A stretch of 5,174 bases of DNA from Gammaproteobacteria bacterium (GTDB taxonomy: Bacteria > Pseudomonadota > Gammaproteobacteria > Chromatiales > Chromatiaceae): assembly GCA_015767355.1 (NCBI GenBank), contig JADWMH010000157.1, forward strand, positions 1-5,174. Direction: 5' to 3'. The position numbers and the translations under genes are program-made. Shown piece after piece: positions 1 to 5,174 of this stretch (position 1 is its first letter; each line of letters opens with the position of its first letter). The notes under the pieces are model-generated. The model was not told where the DNA came from. It searched no databases and was given only the letters and a program-made list of their open reading frames with translations.

Positions 1-6
1 ATTATT

Positions 7-15
7 TGATATTAT
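7..15 (+). promoter_or_regulatory. candidate extended -10 promoter for the ApbE-like gene
   Basis: The bases tgatattat match an extended -10 element: TG, one base, then TATTAT, which has 5 of 6 matches to TATAAT. Any -35 element would lie outside the window. Transcription would start about 7 nt after the hexamer, near base 22, only one or two bases before the ATG at 24. This is a sequence match only; AT-rich DNA gives such matches by chance fairly often. Confidence 0.3.
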
Positions 16-23
16 AGAAAATA

Positions 24-1109
24 ATGTTTAACTATAGACAGTATATTGCTCCAATCCTGATGACAGCCAGCCTCATGTCTCTGCCTGCCTGCACAAAAAA
101 TGATCCGGTCTACTCCACCACTTTCACGGTTGCGGGTGAACGTATTCATATCGCAATCACCAGCACCTCGAAAGTCAGGGCGCTGCGTATCTTTTCTCAG
201 CTCAAAGAGGATAGTCTCTATATCGAGAAGTACTGGAATCCCCGGCGAAGTGGCACACTGCGGCGCACCAACACGCTGCTCGCCAGCGGCAAGCAGTTTT
301 CCGCTCCGCCCTCCATCATCCCCATGATCAGACTGAGCCAGAAATATGCGCAGCTGAGCAACGGCAAGTATGATGCTGCAAGAGGGAAATATTTGTACTC
401 CTGGGGTTATTACAACAACCAGGGGCTTGAAGCTGCATCAGCGACTAAAACTTCGCTGGCAGCTGCATCAGGTGAATCCCTGCTGCCTCCTCCACGCTCA
501 TCAGATGTCAGCATTAATGATTTCAGACTGCAAACAGACAACCCCAACGTCATGTTCGATTTTGGCCTGCTCGGCAAGGGATACAGTCTGGAGATGTTTG
601 CGAAATCACTGAAGGAGAACGGCATCTATAATGCCATCATCAACCTTGGTGGCGATTTCAAGGCGGTTGGCACACGTTCGGGAGAACCCTGGAATATTGG
701 TATCCCGAGAGGGGATAACACCGGCGTGCTGGCAACCATCAATATCGCGCAGGGAGAATCTGTCATGACGCTAGGCAGTTACCGCGCACAATCCATCGCC
801 AGCAGCCCCCTCAACTACCCGGTCTTTGATCCTGCAACCCATGCTCCTGTCGAGCATACCACTTCCGTCACAGTGCTCCACCGGGATGCCACGCTTGCCA
901 GTGCTGCGGCGCAGGCGATTTTTGTCGCGGGTCCGCGGCTGTGGCAGCAGACAGCCATAGAGATGGGTGTCGACGAGGTTCTTCTCATCGATAACACGGG
1001 CAAAATCCACCTCAGCACAAGCATGCATGATCGTCTTGATTTCACACAAATCAGTCCGGATCTTGAAATCTCCACCCTGCAGAGAAAAACCGTTCCTCCA
1101 AACTTGTAA
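24..1109 (+). CDS. ApbE-family (FAD:protein FMN transferase-like) lipoprotein with degenerate active site
   Basis: This 361-residue protein has the ApbE fold. ApbE enzymes use FAD and Mg2+ to attach FMN to Thr or Ser of periplasmic or membrane redox proteins. A lipoprotein signal peptide is visible, with lipobox L20-P21-A22-C23; T24 after the Cys fits outer-membrane sorting. Family landmarks follow in order: LRRTN (79-83), SNGKYDAARGKYLYSWGY (112-129), FDFGLLGKGYS (178-188), NLGGDFKAVG (207-216), PWNIGI (222-227), FDPATHAP (268-275), SVTVLHRDATLAS (281-293) and IFVAGPRLW (299-307). Length suits the family. Several normally conserved residues differ: the metal-binding Asp and Thr of the ADAxxTA motif are S293 and Q297, the Asp of SGDY is S252, and the His before I/L-DP is P266. 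It may therefore be a flavin-binding protein without transferase activity. The start is fixed by an in-frame stop at 15-17; no Shine-Dalgarno is seen. No flavinylation target is encoded nearby. The fold assignment is strong; the activity is doubtful. Confidence 0.88.
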   Translation: MFNYRQYIAPILMTASLMSLPACTKNDPVYSTTFTVAGERIHIAITSTSKVRALRIFSQLKEDSLYIEKYWNPRRSGTLRRTNTLLASGKQFSAPPSIIPMIRLSQKYAQLSNGKYDAARGKYLYSWGYYNNQGLEAASATKTSLAAASGESLLPPPRSSDVSINDFRLQTDNPNVMFDFGLLGKGYSLEMFAKSLKENGIYNAIINLGGDFKAVGTRSGEPWNIGIPRGDNTGVLATINIAQGESVMTLGSYRAQSIASSPLNYPVFDPATHAPVEHTTSVTVLHRDATLASAAAQAIFVAGPRLWQQTAIEMGVDEVLLIDNTGKIHLSTSMHDRLDFTQISPDLEISTLQRKTVPPNL

Positions 1110-1157
1110 TCCTTGAGCGCCCAACATCTTTACAAATGAATACAATCCATTCATGAC

Positions 1158-1217
1158 TCTCGCAAAAACGCAAAGACGCAAAGGGGTGTTCTTGGCGTGC
1201 TTTGCGTCTTTGCGAGA
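1158..1217. repeat. palindromic dispersed-type repeat built of cgcaaaga units
   Basis: Bases 1169-1183 (cgcaaagacgcaaag) are the exact reverse complement of 1200-1214, giving a perfect 15-bp stem around a 16-nt loop. The left arm carries one extra 8-bp unit (cgcaaaaa, 1161-1168), so the outer bases tctcgcaaa (1158-1166) can instead pair with tttgcgaga (1209-1217). Palindromes of this cgcaaaga type recur in many unrelated bacterial genomes, from memory. It fills the gap between the ApbE-like gene and tonB. No run of T follows the stem, so it is not a typical intrinsic terminator, although such a stem could stop 3' exonucleases. Confidence 0.8.
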
Positions 1218-1247
1218 AACTAAAGTCCCTTATGCCTCGTTAGTGCT

Positions 1248-1260
1248 GAGGTTTGACCTC
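1248..1260. promoter_or_regulatory. short perfect palindrome upstream of tonB-like gene
   Basis: GAGGT at 1248-1252 and ACCTC at 1256-1260 pair perfectly around TTG. The element ends four bases before the GGAG at 1265-1268 that could serve as ribosome binding site for the gene at 1281. It could be an operator half-site pair or a small leader hairpin. A 5-bp stem is short enough to occur by chance, so this is noted as a candidate only. Confidence 0.2.
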
Positions 1261-1280
1261 GTTCGGAGCAGTGAAGTAAT

Positions 1281-2174
1281 ATGAACATATTGCGCCTGCC
1301 CAACTTTGACGTCACATTGACGAACACGCTGATCCTGGCGCTGGCAATTCATGGCATAGTGATCCTGACTATCGACTTTGAATTGACACAGGAAAACATC
1401 AATTCCCGCCTGCAATCACTGGAGGTGACTGTTGCCACACAATCAGATCCCGAGGAACAGGAGAACGCCGATTTTTACGCACAGGCTAATCAGTCTGGCG
1501 GCGGCAATATTGACAAGGCATTCAAGCCTACGCTTGGCGCTGAACTGGAAGACAACATCGACATACACACCAACGATGTCAACCGCTCTGAATCATCCCC
1601 TTCCCGGCAGGAGAGTGCGCAGAACCCGGATGCCGGGACACCACGACTCACCATCACCAGGCCCTCCTTTTTCAGCATCAGTGAAACATACACTGACAAC
1701 AGCCCGTCGGGAGAACATTCCTCTCCCTCCGATTTACTCGCAAATCTCTCGCAGGAGATCCATCAACTGGAAGCCGAACTTGGCAGCAAGACAGAGGCTT
1801 TTGCAAAATTCAACCGTCGTAAGGCAATCGCGGCGGCAACCAGTGAACACATCTATGCCGCCTACATGGAGCAGTGGCGGCGCAAAATTGAAGCGCATGG
1901 AAACCTCAACTATCCCGTGGGAGCCGAAGGCAGTGTCGTTGTCCACATAGCAGTCAGATTTGACGGCAGCGTGGAAAAGATCCGCATTCTGCAACCCTCG
2001 AAATCGTCACTGGTCAATGAATCAGCGCTGAATATTGCGCGCTCAGCAGCGCCATTTCCACCTTTTCCCGACAGCATCAGGGCGAAAACCGATATACTGG
2101 ACATTATTCGCACATGGCGCTTTCAACCGCAAGGACGGGAATTGAATGTGGACTCAGTTAATAATATTCGTTAA
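1281..2174 (+). CDS. TonB-family energy transducer (TonB3-like)
   Basis: TonB proteins sit in the inner membrane, take energy from ExbB/ExbD and pass it to outer-membrane receptors. This 297-residue protein has one N-terminal membrane segment (about residues 13-31) containing a His at 24, as in TonB, where that His is functionally important. The periplasmic part starts with a Gln/Asp-rich stretch (SLEVTVATQSDPEEQENADF, 46-65) and continues as a Ser/Asp/Glu-rich linker without the Glu-Pro/Lys-Pro repeats of classical TonB. A likely helical segment (151-205) leads into the C-terminal TonB domain, with NYP at 210-212, GSVVVHIAVRFDGSV (217-231) and IRTWRFQP (276-283). The gene begins the cluster with yqgE, ruvX and pyrR and is separated from yqgE by 5 nt. 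That is the position of Pseudomonas tonB3, a gene linked to twitching motility and type IV pili. No exbB or exbD is present here. GGAG at 1265-1268 is a rather distant Shine-Dalgarno; an in-frame stop at 1277-1279 excludes the nearby GTG at 1271. Confidence 0.87.
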   Translation: MNILRLPNFDVTLTNTLILALAIHGIVILTIDFELTQENINSRLQSLEVTVATQSDPEEQENADFYAQANQSGGGNIDKAFKPTLGAELEDNIDIHTNDVNRSESSPSRQESAQNPDAGTPRLTITRPSFFSISETYTDNSPSGEHSSPSDLLANLSQEIHQLEAELGSKTEAFAKFNRRKAIAAATSEHIYAAYMEQWRRKIEAHGNLNYPVGAEGSVVVHIAVRFDGSVEKIRILQPSKSSLVNESALNIARSAAPFPPFPDSIRAKTDILDIIRTWRFQPQGRELNVDSVNNIR

Positions 2175-2179
2175 TATCA

Positions 2180-2746
2180 ATGCAATATACAAACCTTACA
2201 AACCATTTTCTCATAGCGATGCCGGGGCTGCATGACCCGAATTTCGAGAAAACCGTGACCTACATCTGTGAGCACACCAGTGAACATGGAGCCATGGGGA
2301 TCATCATCAATTCACCGCTTGATATACCCATGTCGGAGATCCTCGAACAGCTGGATATCGATCACCCCATATCCAGGCTGGAGAACAGCATCATCTATCT
2401 GGGGGGGCCGGTCAGCAGCGACAGGGGCTTTGTGCTGCATGAGAGCAGTTCCACCAGATGGGACTCGACACTGGTCGTCAAAGACGGTATCAGCATCACC
2501 ACCTCACGAGATATTCTGCAGGCGATCGCACGTGGTGAAGGACCTGAAAAGAGGCTCCTTGCGCTGGGCTATGCAGGCTGGTCACCGGGGCAACTCGAAC
2601 AGGAGCTTGCCGCAAATGCATGGCTGAGCGGACCTGCCGACAACGCTATTATTTTTGACCAGCCGGCATCGCAGCGCTGGCAAGCTGCAGCCAGTGACCT
2701 GGGGGTCGATCTTTCGCTGCTCAGCACCGAGACCGGTCATGCCTGA
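2180..2746 (+). CDS. yqgE: YqgE/AlgH family protein (UPF0301)
   Basis: This 188-residue cytoplasmic protein matches the YqgE/AlgH family over its full length. Recognisable blocks are NLTNHFLIAMPGLHDPNF (5-22), TYICEH (27-32), GAMGIIIN (37-44), IIYLGGPV (71-78), DRGFVLHE (81-88), TTSRDIL (107-113) and LGYAGWSPGQLEQEL (129-143), with the usual Trp at 148. The biochemical role is not established; the Pseudomonas homologue AlgH was named for an effect on alginate production. The gene follows tonB by 5 nt and its stop codon directly abuts the ruvX ATG. There is no Shine-Dalgarno before the start, yet the first 22 residues align with the family N terminus, so the start is probably right and translation is likely coupled to tonB. 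The G7 run at 2401-2407 simply encodes the conserved Leu-Gly-Gly-Pro. Confidence 0.95.
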   Translation: MQYTNLTNHFLIAMPGLHDPNFEKTVTYICEHTSEHGAMGIIINSPLDIPMSEILEQLDIDHPISRLENSIIYLGGPVSSDRGFVLHESSSTRWDSTLVVKDGISITTSRDILQAIARGEGPEKRLLALGYAGWSPGQLEQELAANAWLSGPADNAIIFDQPASQRWQAAASDLGVDLSLLSTETGHA

Positions 2747-3163
2747 ATGACCGCCGCAGCATCGGGCAACATCACTCTGCTGGGTTTTGACTACGGCATC
2801 AAACACATTGGGGTCGCTGTCGGCCAGACACTGCTGCAAAGCGCAACACCGCTGACAACCCTGCACGCCAAAATGCACAAACCTGACTGGGATGGTATAG
2901 CACAACTGATTGCCGAGTGGCAGCCCATGGAACTGGTGGTTGGCTTACCCTTCGATATGGATGATAATGAATCAGAGGTTGCCGGCAAGGCAAAACGCTT
3001 CGCCCGCCAGTTGCATGGCAGATACCATCTCCCGGTCCACATGATCGACGAGCGGCTGACAACGCGCGAAGCTGCCTCCATCCTGCGCACACAGGACAAA
3101 CGCGACGGTAGACTCGATGCCCTGGCGGCAACACTCATCCTGGAAACATGGTTAAGGCAATGA
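2747..3163 (+). CDS. ruvX: RuvX/YqgF family putative pre-16S rRNA nuclease / Holliday junction resolvase
   Basis: YqgF/RuvX proteins have an RNase H-like fold. In E. coli YqgF takes part in maturation of the 16S rRNA 5' end, and family members have been described as Holliday junction resolvases. The 138-residue product has the usual length. The catalytic acid motif is FDYGIKHIGVAVG (14-26, D15), followed by LVVGLPFDMDDNES (63-76), the DERLTT block (101-106, E102) and the last acidic motif GRLDALAATLIL (121-132, D124). All expected acidic residues are present, so the enzyme should be active in the cytoplasm. The ATG directly follows the yqgE stop with no spacer and only a weak ribosome site, which implies translational coupling. 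The 3' end overlaps pyrR. Confidence 0.95.
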   Translation: MTAAASGNITLLGFDYGIKHIGVAVGQTLLQSATPLTTLHAKMHKPDWDGIAQLIAEWQPMELVVGLPFDMDDNESEVAGKAKRFARQLHGRYHLPVHMIDERLTTREAASILRTQDKRDGRLDALAATLILETWLRQ

Positions 3164-3684
3164 CGCAACAGACACACTTCTTTATGGGACACGATGCCAT
3201 CATCAGCGTGATCGACGGCATGGCCAGAAAACTCTCGATTAACCTTGAAAACAGGGCGCGTGAAGATGCCGCCATGATCGGCATTCACACCGGCGGCATC
3301 TGGGTAGCGCAGCGACTGCATCAACTGCTGCACATCGATCCGCCTCTCGGCATCATCGACATCTCCTTCTATCGGGATGACTTCAGCCGGATAGGGCTGA
3401 ACCCGGAAGTCCGCCCGTCACAGATCGATTTCGATGTGGATGACCGTCACATCGTTCTGGTCGATGATGTGCTGCATACTGGAAGAACAATCCGCGCTGC
3501 CCTCAATGAAATTTTCGATTATGGACGCCCCAGGTCGGTCACACTTGTAACACTGGTCGATCGCAGTGGACGGGAACTGCCGGTCGAACCCGGAATCATC
3601 GGCGTTGAAGTCACCATTGACCCCAGGGAAGAGATTAAATTAACCGGCCCGGAGAGACTGGAGCTTGTGATCGGCAGTAGTTAG
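3148..3684 (+). CDS. pyrR: PyrR bifunctional-type protein (pyr operon regulator / uracil phosphoribosyltransferase)
   Basis: PyrR is a phosphoribosyltransferase-fold protein. In Bacillus it binds pyr mRNA in response to UMP and also has uracil phosphoribosyltransferase activity; in proteobacteria the role is less settled. This 178-residue form has MIGIHTGGIWVAQRL (43-57), the DISFYRDDFSRIGL segment (71-84; compare YRDDL in Bacillus PyrR), the PRPP-binding motif IVLVDDVLHTGRT (102-114) with both acidic residues, and LVDRSGRELP (136-145). The catalytic core is intact. Two starts are possible. ATG 3148 overlaps ruvX by 16 nt and has GGA 3 nt upstream. ATG 3160 gives the common ATGA overlap and a product 4 residues shorter, with AAGG only 2 nt upstream. 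Conservation begins later and does not decide. pyrB, which follows pyrR in Pseudomonas, is absent downstream. No Bacillus-like PyrR-binding leader was recognised in the window. Confidence 0.93.
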   Translation: MVKAMTQQTHFFMGHDAIISVIDGMARKLSINLENRAREDAAMIGIHTGGIWVAQRLHQLLHIDPPLGIIDISFYRDDFSRIGLNPEVRPSQIDFDVDDRHIVLVDDVLHTGRTIRAALNEIFDYGRPRSVTLVTLVDRSGRELPVEPGIIGVEVTIDPREEIKLTGPERLELVIGSS

Positions 3685-3700
3685 AGAAGCGCAGCACCCC

Positions 3701-3728
3701 GTCATTGCGAGCGCAGCGTGGCAATCTC
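3701..3728. repeat. dispersed-type palindromic repeat (gtcattgcgag…ggcaatctc)
   Basis: The segment begins gtcattgcgag and ends ggcaatctc. ATTGC (3704-3708) and GCAAT (3721-3725) are complementary, and CGC/GCG (3712-3714/3716-3718) can form a small inner stem, so it is an imperfect palindrome. Short elements of this attgcgag…gcaatctc type are found in many copies in varied bacterial genomes, from memory. It lies 16 nt after the pyrR stop. It lacks a T-run and so is not a convincing intrinsic terminator. This window holds only one copy. Confidence 0.65.
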
Positions 3729-3732
3729 ATTC

Positions 3733-3760
3733 TTGCAGTCATACAGTTGCAGATTACTAT
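3733..3760 (+). promoter_or_regulatory. weak candidate sigma-70-like promoter for yihY
   Basis: TTGCAG (3733-3738) and TACTAT (3755-3760) are separated by 16 nt and have 3 of 6 and 4 of 6 matches to the -35 and -10 consensus. Transcription would start near 3767, leaving a leader of about 26 nt before the ATG at 3793. The match is poor. It is listed because yihY follows a 108-nt gap with a repeat and may well have its own promoter. Confidence 0.2.
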
Positions 3761-3779
3761 GCTCTTTGTATTGACGAAC

Positions 3780-3784
3780 AGGGG
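3780..3784 (+). promoter_or_regulatory. ribosome binding site of yihY
   Basis: AGGGG lies 8 nt before the ATG at 3793. It is the clearest Shine-Dalgarno in the window, and it supports that start and independent translation of yihY. The genes of the upstream cluster have weak or no such sites. Confidence 0.7.
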
Positions 3785-3792
3785 AATTCGGC

Positions 3793-4698
3793 ATGGTGAC
3801 TAAACCACCACCTTACAAGCAGGTCCTGAAATACCCGCTGCGCTTCATGTGGCAGGTTCTCAAAGGCTTCAAGGCGAACCAGGGACTGCTGCTCTCCGGC
3901 GCTGTCGCCTATTATGCCCTGCTCTCCATCATTCCACTGCTTACTTTGATCCTGATGGCGCTGTCTCATTTTGTGGGAACAGATCTGCTGCTGCAAACAC
4001 TGAGACAAAATATCGAAGTGATCGTACCCGCCCATGCTGATGTCATCGTCGAGCAGATGTCACAATTTCTCAACAACAGGCATGTCATCAGCTGGGTGCT
4101 GGTCGGTGCACTGCTGTTCTTCAGTTCAATGGCATTTACCGTGCTGGAAAATGCCATCTCATTCATTTTTCACCATCGTGTCGCCATTCATCGCCGCCAC
4201 TTCCTGGTCTCAGCCATACTGCCCTATATCTACATCCTGGTGATGGGCATCGGCTTTTTTCTGATGACGTTGATAGCAGGCATCATGGCGGGTGTCGAAA
4301 CCAGGGAGTTGTCGCTGCTTGGAAACACCTGGTCTCTGCAGGGCATCTCCAGAGTTACACTCTATATTATCGGCCTGACGGGACAGATTCTGCTGTTAAC
4401 CTCTTTCTACCTGGTCATGCCCCTCGGGAATCTCTCCATTCGTCACGCCCTGGTTGGCGGGGTAACAGCAGCAATTCTATGGGAAGTGATGCGCCATATC
4501 CTGGTGTGGTATTTTTCAACTCTGTCGCTGGTCAACGTCGTCTATGGCTCCCTGGGTACAGCAATCGTGGTGCTGATCAGCCTTGAAGTAGCCGGCATGA
4601 TCCTGCTGTTCGGCGCCCAGGTGATCGCCGAATATGAGCGCCTTGGCCTGCAGGCTGACAAACAACATAACGGGAAGCATAACGGCATTCATGCCTGA
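3793..4698 (+). CDS. YihY/BrkB family inner-membrane protein
   Basis: The 301-residue product is a polytopic membrane protein of the YihY/virulence factor BrkB family, whose E. coli member was once mislabelled as RNase BN (rbn). Its molecular function is not established. Hydrophobic segments lie at about 32-60, 99-120, 138-165, 185-210, 215-240 and 255-278, which fits six membrane passes. Family signatures visible are SGAVAYYALLSIIPLLTL (35-52), FSSMAFTVLENAISFIF (110-126) and VVYGSLGTAIVVLISLEV (249-266). The N terminus (PLRFMWQVLKGFKANQG, 15-31) is the typical amphipathic lead-in. The short hydrophilic tail ends with a small HNGK/HNGI duplication at residues 292-299. The gene stands apart from the pyrR cluster behind a repeat-bearing gap and converges with the minus-strand gene downstream. 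The family assignment is firm. Confidence 0.92.
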   Translation: MVTKPPPYKQVLKYPLRFMWQVLKGFKANQGLLLSGAVAYYALLSIIPLLTLILMALSHFVGTDLLLQTLRQNIEVIVPAHADVIVEQMSQFLNNRHVISWVLVGALLFFSSMAFTVLENAISFIFHHRVAIHRRHFLVSAILPYIYILVMGIGFFLMTLIAGIMAGVETRELSLLGNTWSLQGISRVTLYIIGLTGQILLLTSFYLVMPLGNLSIRHALVGGVTAAILWEVMRHILVWYFSTLSLVNVVYGSLGTAIVVLISLEVAGMILLFGAQVIAEYERLGLQADKQHNGKHNGIHA

Positions 4699-4702
4699 AT
4701 GC
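4685..4702. terminator. short hairpin between convergent genes
   Basis: GCATTCA (4685-4691) and TGAATGC (4696-4702) form a perfect 7-bp stem with loop TGCC. It covers the yihY stop codon (4696-4698) and lies just past the stop of the minus-strand gene, so it could act on both transcripts. No T-run follows on either strand, so it is at best a weak or factor-assisted terminator. Confidence 0.3.
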
Positions 4703-4709
4703 AGAAGAG

Positions 4710-5174
4710 TCACTCAGCAAATTGCAGACGCTCTTCGAGATTCTCGATCGCTTTCAATGCACAGATCTCATCCTTTTCACCTCCGGGCGCACCGCTGATT
4801 CCCAGCGCACCGATACGGCTTCCGGATGCTGTGATCTGCACCCCGCCCTGCATGATAATAATGCCGTCCATATGATTCAACTCAGGTCTGATATCACCAC
4901 GATTTTGACGGAATGCACCGGAATCCGTTCCTGACAAAATTACAGAATTGGCCTTCTCCTCGGCAATCTGCAGTGTAAAACGCGAAGCCCGGTCATCACG
5001 CAGGGCAGCGCGCAGATTTCCATTACGATCAACCACCACGGCACTCACCTGATAGCCCATTTTACGACACTCAGTAATGCTTTCACTGACAAGATCACGC
5101 GCCAGTTCGAGCCCTATCGTCTTTACCGTCACTACATCATCTGCAAAGAGTTGTGTGGAGAGAGACATCAGCAA
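4710..5174 (-). CDS. GlcG/HbpS (DUF336-type) exported protein, N terminus cut by window edge
   Basis: The 154 visible residues belong to the GlcG/HbpS family, small proteins that in characterised cases bind haem or assist sensory or cobalamin-linked enzymes. Seen in order are VKTIGLELARDLVSESITEC, GYQVSAVVVDRNGNLRAALRDD (a core strand motif of the family), the helix TLQIAEEKANSV, MDGIIIMQGGVQI, and the C-terminal signature IGALGISGAPGGEKDEICALKAI. The reading frame is open through base 5174, and the first visible residues (LMSLSTQLFA, then DD) look like the end of a signal peptide cut after Ala. The protein is therefore probably periplasmic, and the real start is probably outside the window; the ATG at 5168-5170 would leave too short a leader. 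No haem ligand can be named with confidence. It converges on yihY with an 11-nt gap. The family call is firm; haem binding is inferred from relatives. Confidence 0.87.
   Translation of the reverse strand: MLMSLSTQLFADDVVTVKTIGLELARDLVSESITECRKMGYQVSAVVVDRNGNLRAALRDDRASRFTLQIAEEKANSVILSGTDSGAFRQNRGDIRPELNHMDGIIIMQGGVQITASGSRIGALGISGAPGGEKDEICALKAIENLEERLQFAE

Noticed and set aside
771..1181. Long open frame on the minus strand opposite the ApbE-like gene
   Set aside because: It lies antisense to a clear family member, shows no recognisable protein features and runs into the repeat.
1158..1217. CRISPR-like or intrinsic terminator reading of the cgcaaaga palindrome
   Set aside because: There are no spacers or regular repeat array, and no T-run follows the stem on either strand.
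1253..1282. TTGACC – 18 nt – TAATAT as promoter for tonB
   Set aside because: The -10 overlaps the ATG, so transcription would start inside the gene, and no downstream start would keep the membrane segment.
2401..2407. Run of seven G in yqgE as a possible phase-variable tract
   Set aside because: It encodes the conserved LGGP of the family through ctg-ggg-ggg-ccg, and yqgE is not a surface or contingency gene.
2791..3333. 180-codon minus-strand open frame across ruvX and pyrR
   Set aside because: Both + strand genes are full-length conserved families; the antisense product looks like a codon-bias shadow.
3793..4698. Annotation of yihY as ribonuclease BN
   Set aside because: The old RNase BN label for this family was an error; the product is a membrane protein with no nuclease motifs.
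24..5174. Search for a flavinylation target motif (S/T-G-A-S/T) in the encoded proteins as an ApbE substrate
   Set aside because: Only SGAP and SGAV were seen, which do not fit, and they lie in core motifs of the HbpS-like and YihY proteins.

Overview
The window looks like chromosomal DNA of a gammaproteobacterium. The main reason is the block tonB-like – yqgE – ruvX – pyrR, a gene order I know from Pseudomonas and relatives, where tonB3, algH, ruvX and pyrR are followed by pyrB and a dihydroorotase-like gene. Base composition is balanced. Two palindromic repeats of kinds that are scattered in many environmental proteobacterial genomes sit in the two larger gaps. The species cannot be named from this sequence.

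Layout. (1) 24-1109 encodes a lipoprotein of the ApbE (FAD:protein FMN transferase) fold in which several family-invariant residues are replaced. A good extended -10 lies so close to its ATG that the mRNA may be leaderless. (2) 1110-1280 is a gap with a cgcaaaga-type palindromic repeat and a small palindrome. (3) 1281-3684 is a tight four-gene cluster on the + strand: a TonB-family energy transducer, YqgE/AlgH, the RuvX/YqgF nuclease and the PyrR regulator. Its gaps are 5 nt, 0 nt and a short overlap, so it is almost certainly one operon. (4) 3685-3792 is a gap with a second kind of palindromic repeat and a weak candidate promoter. (5) 3793-4698 encodes a YihY/BrkB inner-membrane protein with a good ribosome binding site. 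(6) 4710-5174 on the minus strand is the C-terminal part of an exported GlcG/HbpS-family protein, converging on yihY with an 11-nt gap that holds part of a short hairpin; its N terminus lies beyond the window edge.

How the genes fit together. RuvX and PyrR are housekeeping cytoplasmic functions (rRNA processing or Holliday junction resolution; pyrimidine regulation). TonB, YihY, the ApbE-like lipoprotein and the HbpS-like protein are envelope functions. Usual partners are missing: pyrB does not follow pyrR, no exbB/exbD accompanies tonB, and no flavinylation target accompanies the ApbE-like gene. No previously undescribed multi-gene system is evident. The most unusual object is the ApbE-like lipoprotein with a degenerate metal site, followed by the two dispersed repeats.
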